Shown piece after piece: positions 34,065 to 42,130 of a stretch of DNA of 46,934 nt. Both the position numbers and the translations under genes were made by a program. Every line of letters begins with the position of its first letter. The stretch's first letter is position 1. This DNA is from Klebsiella pneumoniae (lineage in GTDB: Bacteria > Myxococcota_A > UBA796 > SXON01): NCBI GenBank assembly GCA_945862325.1, contig CAMAXZ010000032.1:1-46934 (forward strand), read 5' to 3'. The notes under the pieces were generated by a model that was given only the letters and a program-made list of their open reading frames with translations, was not told the DNA's origin and made no database searches.

Positions 34065-34666
34065 CACATCATCCCGAAGTCGAGATCGTCGTCGTCGTCG
34101 TGCTCCGCCGTCTCGGGGGCGAGCGGGCTGTCGCGGCGGAGCAGGTCGAACCCCGTGGGCTGACCGACCAGGGCGAACACGCCATGTTCGTTCTTGACGA
34201 GGAACATTGCCTGATCTTCGTGTCCGTCCCTGTACGCGAACCGCGTCGCGTAGATCTCCCCGCGCGTGAGCCCGGCGAGCAGCTCCGCGCCGAGGTCGGT
34301 CGGGTCGAGGAGGTACACGACGGGCGTCGCGTGGTCGAGGAGCTCCGCCGGCGGCACCGGACCGCGGAGGGGCATCGGGACGCCGAGGGTGCTGGGAACC
34401 CGGGGAAGCGGCGTGCCGTCGCGACCCACCGCGGTGAGCTCCGCGCGCTCGACCACGTTGAACCGCTCGTCCACGTAGAGGTCGGCGGTCGCGCCCGGCG
34501 GCAGGAGCACGCTGCCGTCCTCCGAGAGCAGCCCGCGTTCGCACGGGTTGCCCTCGTCGTCGACGACGACACGGCGCTGGCGCCCGTAGAGCTTTTCGCG
34601 ATCGACGCGGGTGAGATCGAACGCGCTCGTCTCGTTGCCGAGGGTGAGGACGACCTGACGTGCCAT
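34064..34666 (-). CDS. Conserved-looking protein of unknown function, first gene of the ligase cassette
   Basis: A 200-residue protein starting at ATG 34666 with GGAGG directly upstream. The N-terminus reads TSAFDLTRVDREKLYGRQRR followed by VVVDDEGNPCERGLLSEDGS, a beta-rich pattern that I recall from uncharacterised bacterial proteins; the centre contains STLGVPMPLRGPVPPAELLD and TPVVYLLDP. It ends in an acidic run (HDDDDDLDFGMM), which could mimic DNA or bind a basic partner. It overlaps the next gene by one base. The upstream lipoprotein gene on the same strand is 25 bases away and may share a promoter. No function can be assigned from sequence. Confidence 0.65.
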   Translation of the reverse strand: MARQVVLTLGNETSAFDLTRVDREKLYGRQRRVVVDDEGNPCERGLLSEDGSVLLPPGATADLYVDERFNVVERAELTAVGRDGTPLPRVPSTLGVPMPLRGPVPPAELLDHATPVVYLLDPTDLGAELLAGLTRGEIYATRFAYRDGHEDQAMFLVKNEHGVFALVGQPTGFDLLRRDSPLAPETAEHDDDDDLDFGMM

Positions 34667-34691
34667 GCCTCCGCCTACCCCGTTCCCCGGA

Positions 34692-35219
34692 TCAACGCTC
34701 CGTGGCGGCTTCGTCCATGGGATCGAGCGCCGCCACGACGTCGCGGCGGTCGGTCACGACCGTGCCGGCACCGTCTTCTGCCGTCAGCTCTACCCGCAGG
34801 GTCTCCCCGGCCAGCAGCTCCGGCGGGGTGTCGCGCTCGCCGTCGACGAGCGCGGCAACGTCGAGGATCGCGTACATCTGCGGGAAGTAACCGCCACAAT
34901 TCTCGTGTTCGACGAGCAGGACGCGGAAGAGCTGGCTGCTGATGCGGGCGCTCCGCGCGACCCAGTCGACCGTGAGGGTCAGCGTGACGATCGGCTCGGT
35001 GTTGCGGACGTCGGCGGCCGCGAGCAGGTGCCAGCCGCCTTGGGGGCCGTGCACCATCGTCTGCTCGCTGCCCGCGGGCATGTCGATCCAGATCGGGAGC
35101 CCGTCGGCGTCGAAAGCAGAGGAGCCCAGGAACAACGCCGAACCGCCACAACCCGTGTCGTCGGCGCCGGAGTCGTCGTCCGGGCCCGAGCAGGCGAGCA
35201 GCAACAGGGTGAGGATCAC
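34692..35219 (-). CDS. Lipoprotein of unknown function
   Basis: A 175-residue protein with signal peptide and lipobox MILTLLLLAC (lipid on Cys10), followed by an Asp/Ser/Gly-rich linker (SGPDDDSGADDTGCGG) of the sort common on myxobacterial surface lipoproteins. The mature part is predicted beta-rich (PIVTLTLTVDWVARSA; ETLRVELTAEDGAGTVVTD) and looks like a small beta-sandwich with no known motif. GTG start at 35219 with AGGAG 7 bases upstream. It is divergent from the beta-helix gene and precedes the ligase cassette on the same strand, so it could be read as its first gene, although a role there is doubtful. Confidence 0.6.
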   Translation of the reverse strand: MILTLLLLACSGPDDDSGADDTGCGGSALFLGSSAFDADGLPIWIDMPAGSEQTMVHGPQGGWHLLAAADVRNTEPIVTLTLTVDWVARSARISSQLFRVLLVEHENCGGYFPQMYAILDVAALVDGERDTPPELLAGETLRVELTAEDGAGTVVTDRRDVVAALDPMDEAATER

Positions 35220-35332
35220 GCGATGCTCCTACCCGCGCGCAGCCGGCCCCGCACGCGGGGCCTAGCTTGGTCGTACCGGGCACGGCGGATCGACGGGGGG
35301 TCGCCGCGCGCGCTCGGCACAGGAGAGATCGA
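35220..35332. promoter_or_regulatory. Divergent promoter region with an 18-base palindrome
   Basis: This 113-base gap lies between the lipoprotein and beta-helix genes and should hold both promoters. It contains the near-perfect palindrome GGCCCCGC-AC-GCGGGGCC at 35245-35262 (8-base arms, 2-base centre), a plausible dimeric repressor site or cruciform. AGGAG at 35322-35326 is the likely ribosome binding site for the ATG at 35333. No convincing sigma-70 boxes are visible, as is usual at this GC content. Confidence 0.4.
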
Positions 35333-36541
35333 ATGTCTGCGAGTATTTTCGGCCTTGCCGCGCTCACCGCCGTCGTCGGGGCGACGTCGGTGGCGCACGC
35401 CGCGCCCTCCTTCCCGAAAGGGGCGTTGATCGTCGATGACGACGGCGCGGACTGTCCTCGCGCCCAGTTCGACAGCATCCAGGACGCGGTCGACGCGGCG
35501 CAGCCCGGGGGCGTCGTCGGGGTGTGTCCCGGCCTGTACGAAGAGAGCGTGCGGGTCGAGAAGACCCTCGCGATCCTCGGCCCCAAGCGTGGGAAGGACG
35601 CCCGGAAGCGCTCGCTCTCGTCGTCCGGCGAGGCCGTGGTGACCTCGGACTCGCCCTTCCTGCTCCTGGCCGACCGCGTCGTGCTCGACGGGTTCACGAT
35701 CATCACCGACCTGGACGACAGCGGGGAGGGCTCCGGCGTGCTCACCTGGTTCGAGTACAGCGGGTACGTCATCCAGAACAACGTCGTCGACGCGGACGGC
35801 GTGACGGCGATCTTCCCCGGGACGAGCGGAGAGCTTCGAAGCCACATCCGACGCAATCACCTGTACAACCGCTTGGGCGTCGCGACGAGCGGCGACGAGC
35901 CCTTCGCCCCGGCCGTCAACGTGCACATCGTCGACAACCTGTTCGAGTACTCGACGCTGCTCCTCGCCAGCGGCGAGGACGATGGCGTGCTCGTCGCTCG
36001 AAACACGTTCATCGAGGGCGGCGGCATCGTGATCCGTGGCGGCAGCGCGATGCTGGTGCGCGGCAACAAGGTGTACGACCCCGATGGCCCCGCGATCGAG
36101 GTGGGCGAGACCCAGGAAGTGACGATCGAGCGGAACATCCTGCGCGACGGGGCCGAAGAGGGCATCCTCGTGCACGACGCCACGGTGCGGATCGTCGACA
36201 ACAGCGTCGAGGGGATGAACGCCGCAGCGGTACGCCTCGTCGAGGCGGGCGGGACCCTCGTGAAAGAGAACGAGCTCGAGGACAGCGCGGCCGGGGTCAT
36301 CATCGAGCAGACGTCGGGCGCCCGCGTGGAGCGCAACTCGATCGAGGACAACGCCGGGGCGGGTGTGTCGATCGACGGGTCCAGCGCCGGCAACGTCGTC
36401 AAGGACAACGAGGTCCGCGGGAACGGCGAGCCGGCCGACTGCGTGGACACCTCGCAGGGCGGCGGTACCTCGGGGACGGCCAACGCGTGGTCGGGCAACG
36501 AGGGCAGCGACGCGGAGCCCGAGGGCCTCTGCGAAGACTGA
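35333..36541 (+). CDS. Secreted right-handed parallel beta-helix repeat protein
   Basis: A 402-residue exported protein. The signal peptide is about residues 1-21 (MSASIFGLAALTAVVGATSV, cleavage after AHA). Then comes a typical start of the pectate-lyase/NosD-like fold (FDSIQDAVDAAQPGGVVGVC, PGLYEESVRVEKTLAILGPK) and at least eight solenoid coils with regular N-x-x-x/I-x-x-N spacing (YVIQNNVVDADG, VNVHIVDNLFEYS, VLVARNTFIEGG, AMLVRGNKVYDPDG, VTIERNILRDGA). No lyase catalytic residues can be assigned, so it may be a structural or carbohydrate-binding surface protein. The start is set by a good ribosome binding site and the signal peptide. It converges with the radical SAM gene 15 bases downstream. 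Confidence 0.85.
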   Translation: MSASIFGLAALTAVVGATSVAHAAPSFPKGALIVDDDGADCPRAQFDSIQDAVDAAQPGGVVGVCPGLYEESVRVEKTLAILGPKRGKDARKRSLSSSGEAVVTSDSPFLLLADRVVLDGFTIITDLDDSGEGSGVLTWFEYSGYVIQNNVVDADGVTAIFPGTSGELRSHIRRNHLYNRLGVATSGDEPFAPAVNVHIVDNLFEYSTLLLASGEDDGVLVARNTFIEGGGIVIRGGSAMLVRGNKVYDPDGPAIEVGETQEVTIERNILRDGAEEGILVHDATVRIVDNSVEGMNAAAVRLVEAGGTLVKENELEDSAAGVIIEQTSGARVERNSIEDNAGAGVSIDGSSAGNVVKDNEVRGNGEPADCVDTSQGGGTSGTANAWSGNEGSDAEPEGLCED

Positions 36542-36556
36542 GCGCGCGCGCGGACG

Positions 36557-38173
36557 CTACACGTGCGCGGCCGGCCGCACCGGCCCGGTGAGGGTGATGC
36601 CCTCACCGGCGGGACGGTAGCCGCGCCAGATCTCGGAGCCGGGGACGGCGTGCGCGCCCGCGGAGGAGAAGTCGCGGCGCCACGCCTTGCCCGTGTGATC
36701 GTCCGGGTCGAAGTAGGCGAAGTGCTCGGGGAAGTGCTTGAAGTCCATGACCGGGCCCGGGCAGTAGCTGTCGTAGATGCGTCGGTACGCCCGGCGCATC
36801 ACGTCCTCCGGGAGGCCGTTGTAGTTCAGGAACTCGTCGCGCTCGAGCGCCTGCTCGATGGCCAGCCAGCGCAGGTGGTCCACCTCGGAGCGGATGTGCC
36901 CCTTGGCGAGGCCGTCGTGGTAGACGGTCGTGCCGGGCATCGCGGACAGGTACTTCACCCGGGTGATGTGCTGGTTCGCCTCGGCCCACTCGCTCATGTG
37001 GTCGAGCGACTCTTCTGTCTCGCCCGGCAGCCCGACGATGGTGAGGCCGCCGTAGCGGATGCCACCTTCGGCGGAGTGCCGCATGGCCTTGAGGACGAGG
37101 TTCTCGGTGGATCCCTTGCGCGCCCCCTTGAGCGCCTCCTTGCCGAGGCTCTCGACGCCGAAGAGCGCGATGTCGCAGCCCGTCTCGCCCATGCGGCGCG
37201 TCACCTCGGTGTCCACGTCGGCGTTGCGCGTGAGGCACGTCCATCCGAGCTTGTATTGCCCGATGACGTCGAGGTACTCGAGGGTCTGCGGCTTGTGCGC
37301 GGTGAACGTGAGGTCGACGAAGAAGACGAACTCGGTGCCGTACTGCTGCTTCATCCACCGCAGGTCACGATCGAGGATCGCCGGGGACTTCACGCGCTCT
37401 TGCGGGGTCGTGCGGTAGCAGAAGCTGCAGTCCATCTTGCAGCCGCGGGAGTAGCTCGCGATGATCTGCGGCTGGAGGCCGCGCGCGTCGCGCGACTGCG
37501 GCCACAGGTCGAGCCGCATGCGCGGCAGCGAGTCGAGGTTGGGCATCTGGCCGCGCGCCGGGTTGCGCGTCACGGCGCCGTGCGCGTCGCGGTACCAGAT
37601 GCCCCGGATGGTGGCGAGGCTGGACTCCCACCCGTCGCGGACGTAGGCGTCCATGACCTCGAGGATGGTGAGCTCGCCCTCGGAGATGACCGCCACGTCC
37701 GCTTGCGTCTCGGCCATGAACACGTGCGGGACCGACGTGACGAGCGACCCGCCGAGGATGATCGGCACCTCGGGGCGGCGCGCCTTGGCCGTCGCGATGA
37801 AGTCCTCGAGGAAGGGGTAGCAGTCTTCGTAGGTGGCGAGCCCGATGACGTCGGTGTCGTGCTCGATGGCCGCGAGCGCCGTCTCGAGGGGGGTGCGGTC
37901 GTAGCGGACGTCGATGATGCGGACCGGGAAGCCGGCGTTGTGCAGCACGGTCCCGATGTAGGTGACCCCCTCGTACGGCGAGGTGAGGAAGAACTCCCAC
38001 CCGCGCGGCATCGAGAACGGAGACGGCGGCACCACGAGGGTGATGCGCGGCTTCCGCGCGTCGGTCGGCTCGGGCGCGACGTCTTGCTCCGCCATGCGCC
38101 GCATGAGCGCGGCGTCGACGTCGGTGCTGGCGGACACGTACAGGGCGGGGTCGAGCGAAGGACGGTATGCCAT
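36557..38173 (-). CDS. B12-binding-type radical SAM protein
   Basis: A 538-residue enzyme. Residues 40-200 resemble a cobalamin-binding Rossmann domain (ITLVVPPSPFSMPRGWEFFL, VPIILGGSLVTSVPHVFMAE), without an obvious DxHxxG base-off motif, as in many class B radical SAM enzymes. The radical SAM cluster is YSRGCKMDCSFCYR with Cys245, Cys249 and Cys252, followed by VFFVDLTFTAHKPQTLEYLD and GCDIALFGVESLGKEALKGA. Substrate is unknown; relatives include methyltransferases and hopanoid, bacteriochlorophyll and natural-product enzymes. The start at 38173 is chosen because the divergent EF-hand gene begins at 38237. There is no biosynthetic partner nearby. Confidence 0.88.
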   Translation of the reverse strand: MAYRPSLDPALYVSASTDVDAALMRRMAEQDVAPEPTDARKPRITLVVPPSPFSMPRGWEFFLTSPYEGVTYIGTVLHNAGFPVRIIDVRYDRTPLETALAAIEHDTDVIGLATYEDCYPFLEDFIATAKARRPEVPIILGGSLVTSVPHVFMAETQADVAVISEGELTILEVMDAYVRDGWESSLATIRGIWYRDAHGAVTRNPARGQMPNLDSLPRMRLDLWPQSRDARGLQPQIIASYSRGCKMDCSFCYRTTPQERVKSPAILDRDLRWMKQQYGTEFVFFVDLTFTAHKPQTLEYLDVIGQYKLGWTCLTRNADVDTEVTRRMGETGCDIALFGVESLGKEALKGARKGSTENLVLKAMRHSAEGGIRYGGLTIVGLPGETEESLDHMSEWAEANQHITRVKYLSAMPGTTVYHDGLAKGHIRSEVDHLRWLAIEQALERDEFLNYNGLPEDVMRRAYRRIYDSYCPGPVMDFKHFPEHFAYFDPDDHTGKAWRRDFSSAGAHAVPGSEIWRGYRPAGEGITLTGPVRPAAHV

Positions 38174-38236
38174 TCCGGCATCGTACCAGACGACCGGGGG
38201 CGTCGGCGCGCGCGCGCGACGAGATATGCCCGCGCC

Positions 38237-38713
38237 GTGACCACTCCGACATATTTTGGTGACGCAGCCGACGCAGTAGGGTTGCGCGGGCGCGCCGGTC
38301 GGGCGGCGAAGCCGAGCTTGGTCGGGTGGTTCGACACGGCGCACGACGGCACGGTGACGCTCGGCGACCTCGAGGCCCTCGCGGCGCCCGGCTTCGACGC
38401 GACGCGCGTCGACACGAACACCGACGGACGCGTCGACGAGGCCGAGCTGAGCGCCTGGTTGCGCACGGCCGCTGCGAGGCCGCCGCGCGCACACGTCGGA
38501 GAGGACGTTGCGGCGTCGCTGTTCCCCGGGATCGTCGGCCCTCCCCAGGGCCGCGAGACGCCCCCGCGCATCGAGTCGCTCACGACGTCCGTCACGTCAT
38601 CGACACCGAGCACCGTCGTCATCGTGCTCGTGTTCGCCACCCTCGCGCTCGCCGCGGGGATCATCGGGCGCCTTCGTGTACCCCGCGCCTACCGTCGACG
38701 GTTCACCCGCTGA
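38237..38713 (+). CDS. EF-hand protein with a C-terminal membrane anchor
   Basis: A 158-residue protein from GTG 38237. It has two consecutive EF-hand calcium loops, DTAHDGTVTLGDLEAL and DTNTDGRVDEAELSAW (about residues 33-77), with Asp/Glu at the expected 1, 3, 5 and 12 positions. After a Ser/Thr/Pro linker there is a single membrane helix (STVVIVLVFATLALAAGIIG) and a basic tail (RVPRAYRRRFTR). That arrangement is a tail-anchored protein with its calcium-binding part on one side of the membrane. The stop overlaps the next gene's probable CTG start. The paired sulfatase-like lipoprotein downstream suggests calcium supply or sensing for that hydrolase. Confidence 0.7.
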   Translation: MTTPTYFGDAADAVGLRGRAGRAAKPSLVGWFDTAHDGTVTLGDLEALAAPGFDATRVDTNTDGRVDEAELSAWLRTAAARPPRAHVGEDVAASLFPGIVGPPQGRETPPRIESLTTSVTSSTPSTVVIVLVFATLALAAGIIGRLRVPRAYRRRFTR

Positions 38714-40191
38714 TCACCCTCCTCGTCCTCGCCGCGTGCGCCCAGAGCGCGCCCGCGCCGCGCCCGAACGTGCTTCTGGTATGCCTGGATACGGTCCGTC
38801 CCGACCGCACGAGCCTCGCCGGGGCGCGCGACACCACCCCCGCCCTCGCCGCGCTCGCGCGATCCGGGACGACCTTCGACCTCGCGTTCAGCCCTGGCAA
38901 CGAGTCGCTCTACGCGCACGCGGCGCTCTTCACCGGGCGCTGGCCGAGCGAGGTCGCTGTGCCGACGTACACGCGCTTCGGTGTGCCCGACGCCACGCCG
39001 ACGCTCGCCGACGCCTTGCGACGCGGCGGGTACCGCACCGCCGCGTTCACCGGCGGCGGGCACGTCGTCGCCAGCTTCGGGTTCGATGCCGGGTTCGACA
39101 CGTTCGAGGCGGCGTCGGAGGACTTCGGCTCGCTCTTCGACTCGGTGCCGCGCGCACTCGCGTGGATCGGGACCGCGGACGAGCGTCCGTGGTTCGCCTT
39201 CGTGCACGGCTATGACGCCCATACGCCGTGGACGGCGCCGGGGCCGTTCCTCCACCGGTGGGCGGAGGCGCCAGCGCGCCCCGAGGTCGAGCAGATCGCC
39301 GCCGATCCGCTCGCGATCGAGCGCGTTCGCGCGGACGTCGGCGGCGGGGCGTGGTTCGCCGAACGGCCGCTGGACGACCTCACCCACGTCGCCGGGCGCC
39401 GACTGCTCGGCCTCGCCGCGTACGAAGAGCCGTGGACCCGGCGCGCGGACGAGCACGTGGTGCCCCTCGCGGCGTCGGACGTCGCGCACCTGCGCGATCA
39501 CTACGACGGCGGCGTGTCGTACGGGGACGCGTGGCTCGCGGTCCTCCTCGCGGAGGTCGACCTCCGATCCACGGTCGTCGTCGTGGTGGCGGATCACGGG
39601 GAGGACCTGTTCGACCACGGGGTCGCGAATCACCGCGCCGGCTTGTGGGACAGCACCACGCGGGTCCCGATGGTCGCGGCGGGGCCGGGGTTCCCGGCGG
39701 GCGCGCGGGTCTCCGCGTTCACGGATCTGCGCGACGTCGCGCCGACCCTGCTCGCCGCCGCCGGCCTGTCGCCGCTCGCGGGCGCCGCGGGGGTCGACCT
39801 GCGCCACGTGGCGTCCGGCGAGCTCCCCGGCCACACCGCCGTGTACGCCGAGGGCGTGCTCGGGATGGTGTCCGTGCGCGACCGCGAGGGCCGCCTGACC
39901 GCGCGCGTCCGCCTCGACGACGCCGCCGACGTCGCCTCCCTGGCGGACGCCCCGATCGACGGCGGTCGCTTCTCGCTGTGGGACGTCCCCGACACCGGCG
40001 ACCGCCTGCGCACCCCCGACGCGGCGGCACGAGCACGGGCGGAGTCCCTGAGGGCGTCGCTCCTCGCCTGGCGCGCGACCTTGATCCCGTCCGACCGCGG
40101 GCTCGACTCCGCCGAAGGCGACGCCCGACGCGAACAGCTCCGTCGCGAGGGCTACTCGTTCGAGCCCGGGCCGGGGACCGCCGGCCCGTAG
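38710..40191 (+). CDS. Sulfatase-like lipoprotein (alkaline phosphatase superfamily), CTG start
   Basis: About 493 residues. The fold is clear: metal-site motif NVLLVCLDTVRPDR, then FAFVHGYDAHTPW, VVVVADHGEDLFDHG and a DSTTRVPMVAAGPG loop. In the position of the formylglycine cysteine (C-x-P-x-R) it has S-L-Y-A-H within GNESLYAHAALFTGRW, so the usual sulfatase maturation site is absent and Ser or another residue must act. The N-terminus LITLLVLAACAQ is a lipobox signal with no ATG, GTG or TTG shortly before it; CTG at 38710 overlaps the upstream stop as CTGA, matching the NTGA overlaps of neighbouring genes. Substrate could be a sulfate or phosphate ester. Its end overlaps a convergent gene by 40 bases. 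Confidence 0.8.
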   Translation: MITLLVLAACAQSAPAPRPNVLLVCLDTVRPDRTSLAGARDTTPALAALARSGTTFDLAFSPGNESLYAHAALFTGRWPSEVAVPTYTRFGVPDATPTLADALRRGGYRTAAFTGGGHVVASFGFDAGFDTFEAASEDFGSLFDSVPRALAWIGTADERPWFAFVHGYDAHTPWTAPGPFLHRWAEAPARPEVEQIAADPLAIERVRADVGGGAWFAERPLDDLTHVAGRRLLGLAAYEEPWTRRADEHVVPLAASDVAHLRDHYDGGVSYGDAWLAVLLAEVDLRSTVVVVVADHGEDLFDHGVANHRAGLWDSTTRVPMVAAGPGFPAGARVSAFTDLRDVAPTLLAAAGLSPLAGAAGVDLRHVASGELPGHTAVYAEGVLGMVSVRDREGRLTARVRLDDAADVASLADAPIDGGRFSLWDVPDTGDRLRTPDAAARARAESLRASLLAWRATLIPSDRGLDSAEGDARREQLRREGYSFEPGPGTAGP

Positions 40192-40760
40192 CGCATGCGC
40201 GCCCGCAACGCGGCGTGCACGCGCGCGCGCACCGGCGCGTCGAAGTCACGCGAAGCGCCCGGAGCCGCCCGCGGGAGCGCCGCGCGAAGGTCGCCCGCCA
40301 GCACCGCCGCCTCGAACGACGCCGCGTCCGGCGGGGCACCACCGGCCGCGACGGCCGCGTCCTCCCGAGCGCCGATCGCCTCCCACGCCCAGACCTGCGC
40401 CGGCTCGAGCGCTCCCGCAGCGCTCCCCGGCGCGCCGCCCGGGGCGCCGCCGGGGGCGCCGCCCGGCGGCACGGCGACGCCATCGAACCCGACGGGATCG
40501 ACCACGTCGAGGTAGGTCGCGAGCTCCGACGTCGAGAGCACGCCGTCGCGATCGAGGTCGACGCTGGCAAAGGGCGGGCTGGCGTACGCGGCGGCATCCC
40601 AGTCGGCGCGGCCCACACGACCGTCGCCGTCCCGGTCGAAGCGCGTCAGGTGCGGCGCGAGCGCGGTCGCGTCGGTCCAACGCGGCGGGGCCGCGCAACC
40701 CGCGACCGCGAGCGCCACGACGAACGCGTGGCGCGGCGCGACGAACGCGCGGCGCGTCAC
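40152..40760 (-). CDS. EF-hand lipoprotein
   Basis: A 202-residue protein with an export signal and lipobox (HAFVVALAVAGCAAPP). Two EF-hand loops follow: DRDGDGRVGRADW and DLDRDGVLSTSEL (about residues 42-80). A Pro/Gly/Ala linker contains a short direct repeat (GGAPGGAPGGAPG), encoded by near-identical 12-base units at about 40433-40470, and then an Ala-rich helical tail. GTG start at 40760 overlaps the stop of the sulfatase-like gene upstream (GTGA). It is the last gene of the minus-strand arm; its 3' end overlaps the plus-strand sulfatase gene by 40 bases. Confidence 0.72.
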   Translation of the reverse strand: MTRRAFVAPRHAFVVALAVAGCAAPPRWTDATALAPHLTRFDRDGDGRVGRADWDAAAYASPPFASVDLDRDGVLSTSELATYLDVVDPVGFDGVAVPPGGAPGGAPGGAPGSAAGALEPAQVWAWEAIGAREDAAVAAGGAPPDAASFEAAVLAGDLRAALPRAAPGASRDFDAPVRARVHAALRARMRYGPAVPGPGSNE

Positions 40761-42130
40761 GGCGAGCTCCAGTACCCCGCCCGACGGGACGTCTCGACCG
40801 CCGCGGGCGCCGGAGCGCCCGACGCGCGGGGCAGGCGGGCGCGCCAGGCCACGAGCGCTTCACGGAGGGCGGGATCGCCCCGGTAGAGCGGCGCGTCGGC
40901 GGGGAGCCCCCGCAAACCTTCGACCAGCCAGGGGTTGTCCGGGGACAGGCCCTCGGCGACGAGGCGGCGCGGGCCGTCGGTCACCCCCAACAGGCGCTCG
41001 GCGCCCTCGGCGTAAGCGAGCGCGGTCGCGGGGACCTCGCCGCGCGCCCACGCCGCGAGGTCGGGGCCGAGGGCGCCGGCCGGGGGCCCGAGCCCGGCGT
41101 GGGCGAGCACGGTCGGCACGATCGCCGTGAGATCCACCGCCGCGTCGACCGCCGTGCCGCCCCGCGCGCCGTCGGGGAAGCGCACGATCAACGGGACGTG
41201 GGTCGTCGAGTCATCGAGCGCGAAGCGGTGGTGGTACACGCCGCGCTCGCCGAGCGCCTCGCCGTGATCCGACAGCACGACGACCAGCGCCCCGTCCAAC
41301 CGCCGCTGCGCGTCGAGGTCGGCGAGGAATCGCCCCAAGGCGGCGTCGACCCAGCCCACCGCGCCGTCGTAGAGGCCTCGGACGTGGGCCACGTCGGCGT
41401 CCGTGAGCGCGAGCGCGGCGAGCGCGGGGTCCGCACGCACGGCGGCGTCGTCGAAGCGCCGCCGGCCGCGGGTCATCAGCTCGAGCGTGCCCTGCTCGAG
41501 CGTCAGGCGGTCGGCCACGATGCCGGCGGTGCCGTCGGGCAGCCGGCCGGCGAGCCTCGCCCGCCCGGGATGATCGACGTCCGCCCTGGAGTATCCGAAC
41601 GGCGTGGGCTTGAGGTACCGCGGGTGCACGTCGTAGCCGTGCACGAACAACAGGGTGGGCTGGGTCGGGTCCTCGGCGGCGAGCCACGCGGCGGCCGCGC
41701 GCCCCGTGTCCATCAGCGAGCCGTAGTCCCAGCGGTCCTCGAACACTTCGAAGCCTTGGTCGAAGCCGTACTCACGCGCGACGTGGCCCCCCGCGACGAA
41801 CGCCGCGGTGCGCCACCCCTGCGCCCGCAGGATCGTCGCGAGCGTCGGGGTGCCCGGCGGCAGGTGGAAGCCGTCGTCGAGCGGCTGGAGCTCGCTCGCC
41901 CAGCGCCCGGTGAAGATCGAGGCGTGCGAGAAGCGCGTCTCGTTGGACGTGGCGTACGCGTGCGTGAAGACGACGCCCTCCGTCGCGAGACGATCGAGGT
42001 TCGGGGTCAACCCCGGCGGGCCTCCCCACGGGCCGCACCGGTCCGCGCGCAGGGTGTCGAGCGACACCACCACGACGAGCGCCGGCGGCGGCGAGGCGCA
42101 GGCGAGCGCGAGCGCGAACGCGACGATCAA
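40757..42130 (-). CDS. Sulfatase-like lipoprotein (alkaline phosphatase superfamily), TTG start
   Basis: A 457-residue protein beginning at TTG 42130, which overlaps the upstream stop as TTGA. The lipobox signal is LLIVAFALALACAS. Core motifs are VVVVSLDTLRADRCGPWG, LLFVHGYDVHPRY, VVVLSDHGEALGERG and DSTTHVPLIVRFPDG. The catalytic-nucleophile position reads T-R-F-S-H in SNETRFSHASIFTGRW instead of C-x-P-x-R, so this is not a standard formylglycine sulfatase; Thr nucleophiles occur in LtaS and phosphoethanolamine transferases of the same superfamily. It is closely related in layout to the sulfatase-like protein at 38710 on the other strand, probably by duplication. Confidence 0.82.
   Translation of the reverse strand: MIVAFALALACASPPPALVVVVSLDTLRADRCGPWGGPPGLTPNLDRLATEGVVFTHAYATSNETRFSHASIFTGRWASELQPLDDGFHLPPGTPTLATILRAQGWRTAAFVAGGHVAREYGFDQGFEVFEDRWDYGSLMDTGRAAAAWLAAEDPTQPTLLFVHGYDVHPRYLKPTPFGYSRADVDHPGRARLAGRLPDGTAGIVADRLTLEQGTLELMTRGRRRFDDAAVRADPALAALALTDADVAHVRGLYDGAVGWVDAALGRFLADLDAQRRLDGALVVVLSDHGEALGERGVYHHRFALDDSTTHVPLIVRFPDGARGGTAVDAAVDLTAIVPTVLAHAGLGPPAGALGPDLAAWARGEVPATALAYAEGAERLLGVTDGPRRLVAEGLSPDNPWLVEGLRGLPADAPLYRGDPALREALVAWRARLPRASGAPAPAAVETSRRAGYWSSP

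Noticed and set aside
36542..36556. A terminator between the convergent beta-helix and radical SAM genes.
   Set aside because: The 15-base gap has no stem followed by a T-run. No convincing intrinsic terminator was seen anywhere in the window.
38206..38219. An alternating GC tract between divergent genes as a special element (Z-DNA or regulatory).
   Set aside because: Short GC alternation is expected by chance at this base composition, and nothing else marks it.
40433..40470. Short GC-rich direct repeats as a possible repeat array.
   Set aside because: They encode a GGAPGGAPGGAPG linker in frame within the EF-hand lipoprotein; there are no spacers and no array structure.
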